DNA of 64,000 nt from Mermis nigrescens (taxonomy: Eukaryota > Nematoda > Enoplea > Mermithida > Mermithidae), in assembly GCA_036768485.1 (NCBI GenBank), contig JAVLUZ010000143.1, positions 547,953 through 611,952 on the forward strand, given 5' to 3'. The stretch's first letter is position 1. Each line of letters begins with the position of its first letter. A program made the position numbers and the translations under genes. The notes below the pieces were generated by a model. It was not told where the DNA came from and did not search any database. It saw only the letters and a list, made by a program, of their open reading frames with translations. This document shows positions 22,511 to 34,373 of the stretch, one piece after another.

Positions 22511-23019
22511 ATGATAAGAACAGTAGTATATGTAGTGGTCCTATAGCACTTATTTTGATTACATCTCAAAAATATGCAATTGGGATTCTATTATGGCTCC
22601 TTTTGGTAAGCAACCTCGTGTTTTCAAGCAAAAGTTGGCGTTCATTTGTTGATTGATGATTGAATTTTTTTCGGCTCCTATAAAAAGAATAAAGAAAAGT
22701 CCTAATTTAAGGCCAGAGTCGAAAAAGCGTCGGAATGTATTTTTTGGTGGAAAAACTTTCCTCTCACTAGCACACGGGTGCCTTCAACGATTAATTTGGA
22801 TATAATACTCTTAGTAATCATGTTTTTTAAATGTTTAAATATTCTTTCGGTTTATCGCGAATCTTACATTTCCCTTATTTCTCGTTTAATCCTAAAGACT
22901 AATTTTCAGAAAAATGCAAAACTTATGAGTTTTGTACGTAAAAATTAGTACGTGTTGCGTTTAAACTTTGTTCATTACGTCTTTTTCCGATAATGCAAGT
23001 TGTTTTTCATCATTACCAT

Positions 23020-23737
23020 CGGGGGCGTTTGCATGGTTTTAAAATAGGGGGCGGTCCAGAATTGATGACTCTATATTTCAGGATATGTTCACTGGGGCAC
23101 AAAATCAGGTGCATTTTCCGACGTTTCCGAGCATGTTCTTTGTTTCAATTTTTTCTTCTTATTTTCACTTAATTATCCTTTTTTGTTTTTGTGTCATATT
23201 GATAGCTCACAAGGGCATAGGGAGGGGTGAAAGGGGAATATTACTTTTCCCTCAAATTTTTAGAAAACCGGGTGCTGTCAGACGATTTTGGTGAAACATA
23301 CTTTGCTGTTGGGAAAATTTCAGTTTTATAGTGAAAAAATACGGCTTAGTTATCAAAAATTCAGTCAACTAGTTCAGTCAACTGCAAAAGTATTAATTTT
23401 TACACTTTTTACACACTTTTTACACCCTTACACTTTTTCTTAATTTTTTCACATAATTGTGAACTCTACCTTGCCCATTCATGATTGATGACTTCCTAAT
23501 ATTCCAACTTTTCGAAAATAATTTTATATTCCCATAATATGCTTTGAAAAATGACTTTTTTGGCCACGCTTGAGATAAACTTATGAAAAATAATGATCCT
23601 CTGGCGCGAAGCGCCGGATTTCAAGATTTTTCGATGAAAATATACAAATTTCTATTATTTTCCATGCACTATCTTACTTTTCCAAAATTATTTTTTGGGG
23701 CAAGGGGTTCGCCCCCCTCCCCCTGCGTACACCTATG
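23020..23737. mobile_element. M3 element, 718 bp, near-perfect 8-bp TSD
   Basis: The left end is CGGGGGCGTTTGCATGG and the right end CTGCGTACACCTATG. Flanks are ATTACCAT (23012-23019) and ATTACCGT (23738-23745), one mismatch. It shares its ends and internal text (ggatatgttc(g/a)c(c/t)gggg, cgtttccga) with the 336-bp copy at 9269. It contains a perfect GGCGC-GAA-GCGCC hairpin at 23603-23615. No transposase is visible. Confidence 0.78.
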
Positions 23738-24368
23738 ATTACCGTAGCTTTCCTCATTATTCAAACAGCTTTAAATGTTTTTCTGTGTTCAGAATGCATA
23801 TCCTTGCGGAAAGCTTATTTTTGTCAATCTTTCTTTGTTTATATAACAAAAAATCCGCTTTGTACTACCCACATTTGGCCTTCATGTTTATTTATTCTTA
23901 ATCTTAACTTCCGTGTCGAATGCAGTTATTTAGTTTATTTAGCTAGTTTTGCTTGTTTATTTGCGAATGCTATCTGTTATCATCGGCGAAAAATTCGGTC
24001 CGATAAAATGGACCCTAAAATAGCGTTGTTCTACTTGTGTGGTGTTTATTTAGCTAGTTGCTTCAATTTTTTGTCTCTGAATTCTTTGTCGCATCCACTT
24101 TTGTCGCAATCAGCTTAGACTATGTCGTTTGCGTGGTCTGAATGAGATTATACGAGCATTTTTGGCAGCTAAAGCATAAATGCCACTTTACTCTGTACTG
24201 AAATAAGTCCTAATCGATTGGATAATCGTAACATAATTTTCGACTTTAAATTGCATGAATGCCTCGAAAAAAAAACTTTAAACAAATTAAATACTAAAAA
24301 TTATATTCGGGTATAGACAAAAATATATGCGATAAGACGGCTGACTACAGCTATGAGATCCATGGACT
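23738..24368. other. Intronic; no repeat or exon recognised
   Basis: A 127-codon open frame runs 23735-24118, hydrophobic with several Cys, but starts in the M3 end and shows no recognisable domain. I regard it as chance, though it is the longest frame in the intron. Confidence 0.35.
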
Positions 24369-25339
24369 CAGGCCCGTATCCAGGATTCGGTCAAGGGGGA
24401 TGGGGCGGACCCAGCATAAATTGGTCTATAACTCGGGGAATTCGTCGGGATAGCTCGCAAAAACCACATTTTTCGACGTTTTGCGACGTACTCCTATCCA
24501 CTAAGATCATGAAATTTGAAGTTTTTTGAAAAAAAGTTTTTTACCTTACTCAAAAGGCTATAAAAAGTGTCAATTTTCGGTCGCGCTTGGGCCAAACTTA
24601 TGAAAAATACTTCACATCTGGCGCAAAGCGCCGAAATTTGAAGATATTGCGATAAAGACATGCGATTTTCCATCTTTCCTTGCATTATCTTACCTTTTTT
24701 TAATTTTTCCGGCCAAGGGTGGGGGGGGCGGCCGTTAGTGATCGACCGGAGATCCGGCCTCCGTAAATCCGGCCATTTTTTCCACACTCCGGCCGGAGGA
24801 CATCAAAAAATCGGCCGGAGGCCGAGAAATTTTTTCGTTTTTGCGTATAGTGACCGAACGTATAATTGCTGAAATTATGCTTATTAAATTTAGTCAGAGC
24901 ACAAAATAATAGCAGAAAAGGGAAATAGCACCAAATAAAGTGTCTATCACCACCACAATCGTAAATATTTATTTTTAGGAAAAAGCAAAAGCAAGCGCAA
25001 GCTCAAAATTATGAAAATCGCTGCACTAAATTCCTGTCAGCACTGGAAGTCATAGGAGTAGCATAAGATGCAGTCTGGCCTGCACTGCACATGCTATACT
25101 GATTTTCCAGATAATGTTTCTGTCCATTATGTACGTCATATTCGCGGTTCACTGAACATAATATAGCACGTAACGTACCTATGTATATACGGTCACACAC
25201 AATCATGCTTTAACATCAAATATTGCCTATTGACGCTTTATTTAGGGCAGGCTGAGGAGACGACAGCTTTTTTCTTAATAAAAGCATAGAATAAAATTTT
25301 ATTGAATGTAGTCTATTTAACCAGTTGCGGATCTAGAAT

Positions 25340-26830
25340 TTTCCCAAGAGGGCGGTATCCCAACTTTTCCAAAAACAGCCAAAAATAGGTCCAAGAATTT
25401 GCCCTCAAGGCGCGACATAGCGTTTTTTCAGTGTTTTACATTGTATACTTTCACATAAAATCACTTTTGACGCAATATTTTTTCTAAAATTTTTAAAATT
25501 TTAGACAATTTTATGTGAAAAAATCATTAAATTTCTTCGACTTCAACAAAAACCTGACGCGAAGCGCCGGAAAATTTGTGAAATTAAAGCGGATAGATGT
25601 CAAGAAACATGATTTATTGCTTGATGCGAATTTTAGACCTTTTTAGCAGTTTTTATCTTCCCAAAAATCTTTGTACATGTACAAAGACGGCCCCGAAAAG
25701 TCTTTGTACATCAGGAAAAATCTTTGCCGAACATAAAAAAACGTGCTTTTAGGTCGCCAAAAAGTAAATAAATGTCATTAATAGGTATCATCCAGCGCGT
25801 AGCGCCGGAAAAATTCGAAATTAAGGTCATTGACGGCCAGAAATCATTGCAAATTGAATATCCATTCTTTAGGATTTTTCCTAAGGGCCGATACATCAAC
25901 TTTTCGCCAAAACAGTCAAAAATAGGTACAAAAATTTGCCCTTAACGCGCGAAATAGCCTTTTTTCGGTGTTCTACATTGTGTACTTTTACATAAAATCA
26001 CTTTTAATGCAATATTTTCTGTAAAAATTTGAAATTTTCGACAATTTTGTGCGAGAAAACCAATAACTTTCTTTGAAAACTTGTGAAATCAAGGCGGATA
26101 GACGTCTAGAAGCAGTGAGTGTTTTTTGTACAGGTTACAAGGTCCTTTTGTGCATGTACAAAGATTGTCCCCAAAGTCTTTGTACATTTTGCACACACAA
26201 ATTTTTAGGTACTATTATATGGTACAGTAGCGATTTTAGTGTGGTAAAAACAGAGTTGTTCGAATTTTGGTAGTGTGTTTTAGGTAATTTCTGGGTCTCT
26301 TGGGGCAAAAATCACTAAGAATGGTAAAACGGCGCGAAGCGCGAAAAATTAGACATTTTTCCTTTTGAAATGCAATTTCTGCCATTATAAAGATATATAG
26401 AACACACAATCACTCATTTCGGCGCGAAGCGCCCGAAGTAGTTTTTTGAATTACAGACCTTTTTTGCAATTTCTGTCTTCCCAAAAATCTTTGTACATGT
26501 ACAAAGACGGTCCCAAAAAATCTTTGTACATCGGAAAAATTTTTGCCGAATACGAAAAAAATCGTGTCTAGAAGCATGATTTACTGCTAGATTTCTTAAG
26601 CATGATTTACTGCTAGATTTCTTGTTTTTATAGCATTTGATGCGAAACATCGGAATTTTTAATCGAAAATAGAAGAAAACTATGCAAAAATAGCTGTTTC
26701 TGCTATAAATATTGTTCGAAACCTACATGAACAGATAATAGCTTCAGGTCGCCAAGAAATAAATAAATCTCATTAATAGGTACATATCATCCAACGCATA
26801 GCGCCAGAAAATTTTGAGAAATTATGGTCA
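25340..26830. repeat. Diverged direct duplication inside the hAT element
   Basis: The text 'aaatttgccct...cgcga.atagc.ttttt' then 'ttctacattgt.tacttt.acataaaatcacttt' occurs at about 25390 and 25935. The 'ctttgtacatgtacaaagacgg.cccgaaaagtctttgtacatc' word recurs at 25669, 26150 (partial) and 26489. 'catt(a/t)ataggta...catccagcg(c/t)(g/a)tagcgcc' recurs at 25778 and 26773. So the element body was built from repeated segments. Confidence 0.7.
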
Positions 26831-26879
26831 CCGACGGCTAAAAATCATTGCAAATTGCCATATCCATTCTTTATATCTC

Positions 26880-27035
26880 GCCAAATATTTTTGGCTAGCT
26901 GGAGGCGGCCACCCCCGCCTCCCTCCCTTAAATCCGCCCCTGCATTCTTTATCTCGCCAAATATTTTTGGCCAATGAAGGGGCGGCCGCCCCCCCCCACC
27001 GTCCCCATAAATCCCCCTGCATTTCATATAACTAA
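26880..27035. repeat. Short direct duplication 'cattctttat.tcgccaaatatttttggc'
   Basis: A ~70-bp unit beginning 'cattctttatatctcgccaaatatttttggc', then a C-rich stretch with 'aaatccgcccctgcatt', occurs twice in tandem (about 26868-26946 and 26943-27030). The frames on both strands over it are composition artefacts. Confidence 0.7.
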
Positions 27036-27799
27036 CTAGCTGATATGCAGTTAAGATGCATATGCACTATGGTCTAGGTCTTGGTCACAAAGATGTCCTA
27101 TCTATCCGCACGTGTAAAATTATATTTCTCCGGCTCCGGCCGGAGACAACATGGTTCAATCCGGCTCCGGCTATTTTGGCCGCTCCGGTCGATCACTAGC
27201 GGCCGTCCCTCTTCCCTTATATACGGCCCTGCCTGAACCCATATAGTTTCAAAGGGACGTAATTGGCTTTCTATTTTTAGCCCAGTATGGTAAACTATGT
27301 ACCTTTTAATGGTCTGAAAACTAAGGTTTTTGTCCAAAAGTCAGGGGATAATAACAGACATCCATAGCATGGGAATTCTGCCTGAAGGTGAATTTTTAAA
27401 GTGCCTTTCTGGGCTTAAAACTGGTGGATACGCATCAGAAACAGCGTAGAACCGGCGTTTTTGATAATGCTCTATCTTTCTAGAGCACAAAAACAGCGGA
27501 AATATTTCAGAAAATTTAAAAAATTTGTAAAAGTTGAACAAAATGTGAGTCAAAAAATGAGGATATTGCGCTAAGCGCCGAAAATTTGATGCTTTTGAGC
27601 AAATAGATGGCTAGAAACGTTTTAAAATCAGTTTTCTTTTCTACGATTTGGGGAAGTTTTTGATGCTTTGGAAAAATTACGAGTTCTGAGGGAGTTGAAA
27701 ACTGGGAGATAATAGAATAAAAAAATCATAGAGCTTTGGTATTGATGTGAATTCGTCCGACTTCGAGTGGGGAGACTCTCTTTCCCCAACTCCCTAAAA

Positions 27800-27802
<3 letters not shown>

Positions 27803-27892
<90 letters not shown>
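27803..27892. repeat. (AT)n(GT)n microsatellite
   Basis: About 37 AT dinucleotides (27803-27876) pass directly into about 8 GT dinucleotides (to 27892). It lies ~95 bp upstream of the last CHP1-like exon. Length is likely to vary between individuals and to be error-prone in assembly. Confidence 0.97.
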
Positions 27893-27986
27893 ATGCCTGG
27901 ATTCTTGTCCTGTATGCTTTATCGAAATCTACATACATAGCTCTTTATTATATGTGTGATCGAGTGAGTCACTGCTTTTGTTACAG

Positions 27987-28040
27987 GCCATGGAAAAGAC
28001 GGATCTTGAACAGAAAATGTCTATTCGCTTTCTTCAGTGA
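27987..28040 (+). CDS. CHP1: CHP1-like, exon 6 and stop
   Basis: This 54-nt exon has acceptor 'tttgttacag' and begins in phase 0. It encodes residues 176-192, AMEKTDLEQKMSIRFLQ, and a TGA stop. The C-terminus EQKMSIRFL is nearly invariant in CHP1 and follows the last EF-hand. Together with exon 1 it shows that the gene is complete in the window. No AATAAA lies immediately downstream; one occurs at 28456-28461. Confidence 0.95.
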   Translation, partial: AMEKTDLEQKMSIRFLQ

Positions 28041-29667
28041 TAAATAAGCGTTTATTGTCGTCGATTCATTTGTTTATCATAAATTTTCTGTACCTATGTT
28101 AAGTATGTAACCTAGCTAATGTTTTATCTGCACGTGCATATAGGTGTATCCATTTTCATAAGTTGTGTTGAAATGAAATGTTGGCGTGTTTCCATATCTA
28201 TGTCCCATCCTTTGGGTTTTCGGAATAATCATGACGTGCGCATTTTTTAATTTTAAGGGCTGTGACAGAATTAATAAGAAGAAAATCGCATTTTCTGGCT
28301 CAGGTGGGCAAGAGTGAGATGGCTAGAAGGGGGTAGAATGCAGAAAGCATAACTTGTTAACTTGTGATCATACTGTGAGTATGCCCTTTTTCTCTACTTT
28401 TTTAATATTACATTTATTCCTTCCTTTAAAATATCATTTTTGATGCAAACAGATCAATAAATTCAATTTAATATTACATTTTATTTACTAAAGTGACTTG
28501 TTTTCCGATATTAACTATGCTAAAAATCAGCTCGTTTTAAATTCGGCTTTTAAAAAAATTTGCTCGCTGTAAATTGACGGAGATCAGAAAAAAATTTTTC
28601 AGAACTGATCGAGCTGGATTTTCTCATCCTAAGTAAGCTCCGAGTCCGAAAATCTATTATGACACCTTGAGTTTTCTCAAAATAGCCTCACACGCCATCT
28701 GATATTTTAAAATTTTAAATAGAGAAATAAAGCTGTTTCCCTTTTAAATCTATATGCGGTTTATGTGAAGTTATTTAAGCAGCTTACGTCATACGTGCAA
28801 CGATTTTATCTGCTGAATTTGCATGTAAGCAAATAAAGTTGCTGTAAATGAATTTCGACTGTCGATCTTGAATTGTACTATATTCTATCTCGGCGATAAT
28901 GTTGCAATTATTTAGGGCTCAGAACGAGCTCGTTATTTAGCCTATTTAAATTTGCTTCTTTCCAGGAAACCTATTTATTCTCCTCGTTCCGTTTTTTGCT
29001 TTTATCTGACGGTTACGTTATATCGTTTTATTTATAATCATCGATTGTGTCCGATATTAGAATTAATAAATCCTTTACTTTAAAGTTTGCTACAACAAAT
29101 GTGTACCACCTATAACATTTTCGCTGAATTCGAAAGGAAGCAGAAAAAAATCGGTGTTCCCAAAAAACATATTTTAATATGACCGTTTTGAATTTTCGAA
29201 AACTGCATTCTGTTTTACTGTTCTGGGTTCACTTGTCTGGATTTTATGTTACCCTTGATAAGAAATATTGGCAAATTACGTTTAAGAATTTTTCTGTATT
29301 GAGAATGAAGTTTCAGCTTATTTAATTGGAAAGAAAAAGGTGGTTAAGTACCTATACGTTACATATGTTATTGTAAGAATTATAGTCAGTGAGGTTGAAA
29401 GGATTGAATTTTTTGGAAGGACGTGTACACATATGTACATGTATGTACCGGGTGGTTAGGGGATCAGCGCTACAACCATGAGGTTTTAGATAAAATCAAA
29501 CATACTGTTAGACAAAGCATTGAAAACGGAATTTATTCATCGCACATTAATAATCCGTGTGCCTACCACCGGCGTGAGAGACAGCTTTTAAACGATCTGG
29601 ATATGAACACAACAAACAGATCATGACCGTTTTCAAGATTTATCAGAACGTTTCGGCGCAAGATTCC
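28041..29667. other. 3' flank of the CHP1-like gene; no gene recognised
   Basis: It includes the likely 3' UTR. AT-rich, largely free of the dispersed repeats seen elsewhere and without a recognisable exon. The frame near 29423-29626 reads into the transposase remnant and has no family match. Confidence 0.4.
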
Positions 29668-30910
29668 TTAAGAATAGCGACCAGGCCCAACTTCAGCAAG
29701 CATTCGTGCCTCGACTACATCTTTGAGAATGGCACCTACAGCGACATTCAAATCTGGCGAATTTCCTGGCCAAACATCGTTACCCCAAAATTCAATGTTT
29801 GCTTGTTTAAAGAGCAGTTGCGTTGCATTAGCTCGCGTGCACGGAGCTTTGTCGTGAGCATAAACAGCTTCGCCAACAACCAAAACGTTTTCCGGGTCGT
29901 TCAAAAATGGAATAACGCGATCAGTCAAAATTGATTGCCGAAAATATGTAGGCTCCATCCCAAGTTTCGCCCTTTTCTTTGATCACCCACATGAGTTTGC
30001 GTGCCATAAACAAGACGAAAATTCCAATGCAGGTCGGATTTCGAACTATCTGACGATAGTGATCGTTGTCCTAAATGTCTGAGAGGCTTTTCGCCCAAAT
30101 TCGATCACTTTGAAAGTTTGGTTTTCGCATTGCATTAACAAAAAATTCGTCGGACGGCGCCAGGTGCAAAAAGTCCGTTTCATCCCATTCGGACAACCAA
30201 TCGCAGAGCCATAAGCGGTCAGCCACGTGAGCACACATGGGCGTGGGGTTTGGGAGGGGTATGCACTCCCCCCAGAAGTTGAAATACCCCCATAAATCAA
30301 AATACTCCTCCCCCAGAAAAATTTTTTTGCTTTTTTAGCAAATTCTTGATGCCATTGGATAGTGCCCGACGAGAAAGGTCAAAAAATGGTGTTTTTCGCC
30401 ATACAACCACATTTAAGACAATTTTTTGACCTTTAAAAATTTTTTCACCCCCAGATAATTGTTCACCCCAGAATTTTGGTGCTGCCCACCTGTTCACGTG
30501 AGTGTCTGTTTTCAGTGGTTTAGAGATAACGTGAAAGGGCTTAAGGCGTTGCCGAAAACGATGATTGCGAAGCGTCCCATCGCAAACAACTGCCTCGCTT
30601 TTGAAAAATTTCAGCAGCCATTTTTCGATTGCTTTTTCGTTGCTTGTGATTTCCAGATTCAATGATGTTTTTGCTCTCTTGAGACAATTTCAATGGAGCA
30701 CCTGGACAGAATTCCATAAAGCATTCATTAGTAAACTTGTTCCAAATGTTTGTAATCCAGCGAACGCTACGATTCAATTTTTGAGCAGTCCATTGTCGAT
30801 TGATGAATGTTGCACCAGAATCTCGTGCTTCACGAAATGCCACAAATTTAATTCGATCGATAATTCTTTGTTGTTCGCTGTCGTACTGACTGACCCGCTA
30901 TGTATGAATC
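29668..30910 (-). pseudogene. Dead Tc1/mariner-type transposase, split by M1
   Basis: Read on the minus strand, the N-terminal half (30843-30541) contains a helix-turn-helix-like segment (RQWTAQKLNRSVRWITNIWN). Then come several frame changes, and the C-terminal part (29958-29668) contains PFLNDPENVLVVGEAVYAHD, then KAPC and FWGNDVWPGNSPDLN. The HDKAPC and W..NSPDLN boxes are DDE-region signatures of Tc1/mariner transposases. The glutamate/histidine segment normally after SPDLN is shortened. Reading frames shift at least twice, and M1 at 30232-30494 interrupts the middle, so it is not functional. No TIRs were identified. Confidence 0.85.
30232..30494 (+). mobile_element. M1 MITE inserted in the transposase pseudogene
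   Basis: This 263-bp copy runs from CACACATGGGCG to GCCCACCTGTT, with perfect 8-bp repeats CACGTGAG (30224-30231 and 30495-30502). Removing the element and one repeat rejoins the transposase remnant, which confirms the ends. Confidence 0.92.
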
Positions 30911-31183
30911 AATTCTAATTTGAATAAGCTTTAAAATGATTTATAACATGAAACACAAATATTAAGACAATTAATGATTTAACCCCTAGCGGAAGGTTAT
31001 TAAGCACCGGTGCATACAATGTACGTATGTTATAATTGCCTACCTAAATGCATGAGCAACTCGATCTGTCTGGACGTAATTGGGAATGGAGAATTTTTAG
31101 TTTTATCGAATTAAAATTGCTTTAATAAGTTGTGTGAACTCTAGTAGAAAATCTAACCCACTGTTGGTCGATTCCCGTTTAGC
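30911..31183. other. No feature recognised
   Basis: AT-rich sequence between the transposase remnant and the duplicated P-Q unit. No repeat family or frame recognised. Confidence 0.35.
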
Positions 31184-32911
31184 CTCAGCTCCGTCAAAAG
31201 ATATACCGCAATCTTTTTGGATACTTGTGTATTGTCATAGTTGTATTTATTAAGTGTACCTAATAAGGATTTGTCATTTTCCAGTGCGAAGCGCGCCACG
31301 CGATGCCTCCTAGAGCAGGGTGAAAAATCTTGGGTTCAATCGACCATTTTTAACCCGCCGTTTGTTTAACCCTTTTCATGTCATACCGATGTTTAACCCG
31401 AGATGTTACCCGGCTTTAACCAAGGTTAAAGTTAACCCGCTTTCTGTCATACCGAAAAAACTTAACTCGTGATTTTTTCCGGATTTTACCCGACTTTAAC
31501 CTAAGGTTAGATTCAACCCACATTCTGTCATTCGGGCGCTAAAGGTCAATTTAATAAAGCAGGGTTCGCATAGCGGATTAATCAACAAGCACAGTGATCT
31601 GAAAAACAATCATTACGAATATTACATATTCTCTTAAATCCGGGTAGTGGGTTAAAAATTTTCTGACTTTTGGGGATGGGGACCTTCAACATTGGGTAGG
31701 GGGATTCCCAATTCCCCTCTTATACATATGATTGAGTCGTTACAAAAGTGGTGCTTAAGAACTTCTTTATATGATCAAAATAGCCTACCGTATTGCTAGG
31801 TACATATGTAAAATCAGTACTTTCCTCGTAATCTAACGATCATAGCGCGTATAATTGGCTGTGTTCGATTTCATACGAGAATATATTGAATTGTACGGTT
31901 AAAACATTCGAGATCAACATAAGTCTTAGAATAATACCTGTCCCGTCTAACAGTGCAAACTTCAAAGTATCCGTTTTCCAACGTTTGTTTGTTTGTAATG
32001 TGATTTCAAAGTTTGCGTAATATCGCGATTTGTTATATTTCATACAGTTGAAACCATCTGAAATCTTAACTTTTAATTGTGAAAACTACATATACATAGG
32101 TACATGTATCATTCAACATACAGTCAGGAAGTTTCTGCATTTTCAGCTCGATCCCTTTTTGCTCATTTTTATTGCGTTAGATTTATTGAAATCGTTTTAT
32201 TGCTTATTAGATCAGTCATCTTGAAATTAAAAAGTGCGAACAAATGATTAAAATGGAACAACAAGAGAGGATATGGGATTATTTTATTCAAGCAACGCAT
32301 ATCGAAGAAATTGCGCTGCGGAAAAAGAATACGAAGAGTGGGTCGTCGAAGATGAGGAGAATTGGGAAAGCTATGAAACCAAGCGCATTGAAAAGTCCAT
32401 CAAAGAACACGAGCTATTGGCAAGTTTTTGCATACCAACGAATTATTATAATAGCATTTTCAACTTTGAGTATTTGTACGAGAATGCAATTAGAGTAACT
32501 TGTAAATCATCTGAGTGGCTTAAATTTTTTAAGTATTTGGAATTCAGTGATCACTCTAATGTTAAACTTATGCCTGCCAAATTGATATCTTCACGTGAAT
32601 ATGTAAGATTTCGATTGACACTTTTCACATCTCGGTCAAAGCATTCGCGGCTAATGGGAAAATGCGATTTTTCGTCTTCTCGTTGATTGAGAATGTTACA
32701 AGCATATGTGAAATGTACACATTTTCCCACAAATTGACTATAGGAATGAAGATCGTTGAATTCTGTACATACATGCACAGCTAGGAATTCTGGAGTGGTG
32801 GAGCCGAGAAATTCTTCAAAGCGCCTTTTTGGGTTCAAAATTGGTGGATACGCGTCACGAAACAATATTTTTCACGATGCTATACCGCAATGTTTTTGGT
32901 TGGTATTTTCA
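31184..32911. repeat. P-Q unit, copy 1 of a tandem duplication
   Basis: P (31184-31905) starts near 'cgtcaaaagatataccgcaatc' and includes three diverged ~70-bp subunits around 'tttaaccc...gttacccg.ctttaacc' (31330-31540). It then has an M2-like stretch (31640-31740). Q (31900-32880) has the short conserved ORF and ends like the 1000-1270 repeat. P recurs at 32912-33608 and Q at 39888-40980. The order P then Q is uninterrupted in this copy. Confidence 0.75.
32253..32560 (+). pseudogene. Short conserved ORF in Q, copy 1, frameshifted
   Basis: This matches the frame at 40242-40538. From the ATG at 32253 the first ~25 residues agree (MEQQERIWDYFIQATHIEEI), then the A-run at about 32324-32329 has one base fewer than the second copy and the frame shifts. 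Translation resumes in another frame with EENWESYETKRIEKSIKEHE and continues past LLASFCIPTNYYNSIFNF. It also has an extra 15 bases (EEWVV) relative to copy 2. No domain is recognised, and the product is unknown. Confidence 0.5.
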
Positions 32912-33608
32912 GATGGTTTCTTTCGTCAAAAGATATACCGCAATCTTTTTCGGATACTTGTGTATTGTCATGCAGTTGTATTTATAAAGTGTACCTAATA
33001 AGAATTTGTCATTTTCCAGTGCGAAGCGCGCCACGCGATGCCTCCTAGAGCAGGGTGAAAATCTTGGGTTAAATCGACCATTTTTAACCCGCCGTTTGTT
33101 TAACCCTTTTATGTCATACCGACATTTAACCCGAGATGTTACCCGACTTCAACCTTGGGTTCAAGTTAATCCTCTTTCTGTCATACCAAAAAGAGTTTTA
33201 CTCGAGATTTTTATCGGATTTTACTCGACTTTAACCTAAGGTTACGTTCAACCCACATTCTGTCATTCGGGCCCTCAGGGTTCGGAAAGCGGATTAATCA
33301 GCAAGCACAATGATCTGAAAAACAATCATTACGAATATAACATATTTTCTTAAATACGGGTAGCGGGTTAAAAATTTCCTGACTTTGGAGGATGGGGACG
33401 TTCAACTTTGGGTAGGGGGATTCCCCAATTCCCCCTCTTATACGTATGATTGAGTCGTTACAAAAGTGGTGCTTAAGAACTTCTTTATATGATCAATATA
33501 GCCTACCGTATTGCTAGGTACATATGTAAAATCAGTAATTTCCTCGTAATCTAACGATCATAGCACGTATAATTGGCAGTGTTCGATTTCATACGAGGAT
33601 ATATTGAA
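32912..33608. repeat. P segment, copy 2; its Q part is displaced to 39888
   Basis: Matches P of copy 1 from 'cgtcaaaagatataccgcaatc' to 'gatttcatacgaggatatattgaa'. At 33609 it stops abruptly. Copy 1 continues there into 'ttgtacggttaaaacattcgag', and the matching continuation of copy 2 is found at 39888. Confidence 0.8.
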
Positions 33609-34373
33609 CTAGCAAAGAAAAATGCTCCGATGGAACAAAAAAGATGAATATACTTGGAATTGTGGATTATTAAGGATGTAAAAGGAGGGGACTAGGAAAA
33701 TCTGCCTAAAGTCGCAAAATCTGCTAAAAATCAGACTTTCTCTAAGCAACGCAAAAAAACGAAGTACATATTGCGGCCTCTAAAAACGTGTCTTTTTGAA
33801 ATAATGTTTCGAAGTTTCAGATAAGAGTGTGTAAACGAAATCTATCAAGGTTACTTTTTTAAATTGCTGGCACCTGATTGATAGAAAACTAAAGTGGTAT
33901 TGTATTTAAAGTTGTTGTATTTTGTTATGAGCATTATAGCAAGCAAAGCAGGGGCCGATCGATTAGTGCACACAATCGTTACGGGCATGCTAGTGTATCT
34001 ACATGTAGTCTGTTTCAAGTCAACTTACGCGTTTCCTACTGTTTTAAACAACCATGTCTCCAATGTCTTCGATATTTGCTATTTCATTCAATTGGCTTAA
34101 AAAGACTGTTAGTTTACTCAATATCATTTCCCATAGCTACTGCATAGCTAACGTGGTGCTTTTTCAATCATTTTTATGGTTAAATATTTATTTTAATCTG
34201 TTGGCCGCAGAATATACTTCGATTTTTTGCGTTGCTTAGAGAAAGTCTGATTTTTAGCAGATTATGCGACTTTAGGTAGATTTTTCCTAGTCCCCTCCTT
34301 TTACATCCTTAATAATCCACAATTCCAAGTATATTCATCTTTTTTGTTCCATCGGAGCAGTTTTATTTGCTAG
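33609..34373. mobile_element. Foldback-type element with ~170-bp inverted arms
   Basis: The left arm 33609-33779 and right arm 34201-34373 are near-perfect reverse complements (CTAGCAAA... with 'gctccgatggaacaaaaaagatgaatatac' and on to 'gcggcc'). A 421-bp unrelated spacer separates them. CTAG at both outer ends could be either target duplication or TIR. No transposase is present; the small frames in the spacer are unremarkable. The strand-symmetric arms would form a long hairpin. Confidence 0.88.

Larger units (their letters stand above)
24736..27198. mobile_element. Non-autonomous hAT element, 2.5 kb, 8-bp TSD
   Basis: The ends are TAGTGATCGACCGGAG and CTCCGGTCGATCACTA, perfect inverted repeats. 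The 8-bp repeat GCGGCCGT flanks it (24728-24735 and 27199-27206). Next to each end is a short self-complementary CCGGAG/CTCCGG-rich stretch, the counterpart of the CCCCGA stretch in 2230-4155, whose TIR shares AGTGATCG. The interior is made of repeats: a ~530-bp direct duplication (about 25340-25870 and 25880-26830), palindromes at 25668-25687 and 26488-26507, and a GGCGC hairpin at 26421-26433. No transposase is seen. Confidence 0.88.
24369..27231. mobile_element. Composite element hosting the 24736-27198 hAT insertion
   Basis: The left end CAGGCCCGTATCCAGG and the right end (…TATACGGCCCTG) are imperfect inverted repeats, and the sequence reads continuously across the hAT if that and one TSD are removed. 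No matching target duplication was found outside. It belongs with the copy at 21505. Confidence 0.55.
21397..27986 (+). other. CHP1-like intron 5, transposon-rich (6.6 kb)
   Basis: GT at 21397 and GTTACAG ending at 27986. It contains an M1 inside another element, an M3 copy, a 2.5-kb hAT element inside a further element, and an AT/GT microsatellite close to the acceptor. None of the open frames within it resembles an exon. Confidence 0.85.

Noticed and set aside
23735..24118. 127-codon hydrophobic frame in CHP1-like intron 5
   Set aside because: It starts in the end of an M3 element, has no splice-site or family support, and lies in a transposon-filled intron.
27726..27938. Frame with an alternating Tyr-Ile run
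   Set aside because: It is a translation of the (AT)n microsatellite.
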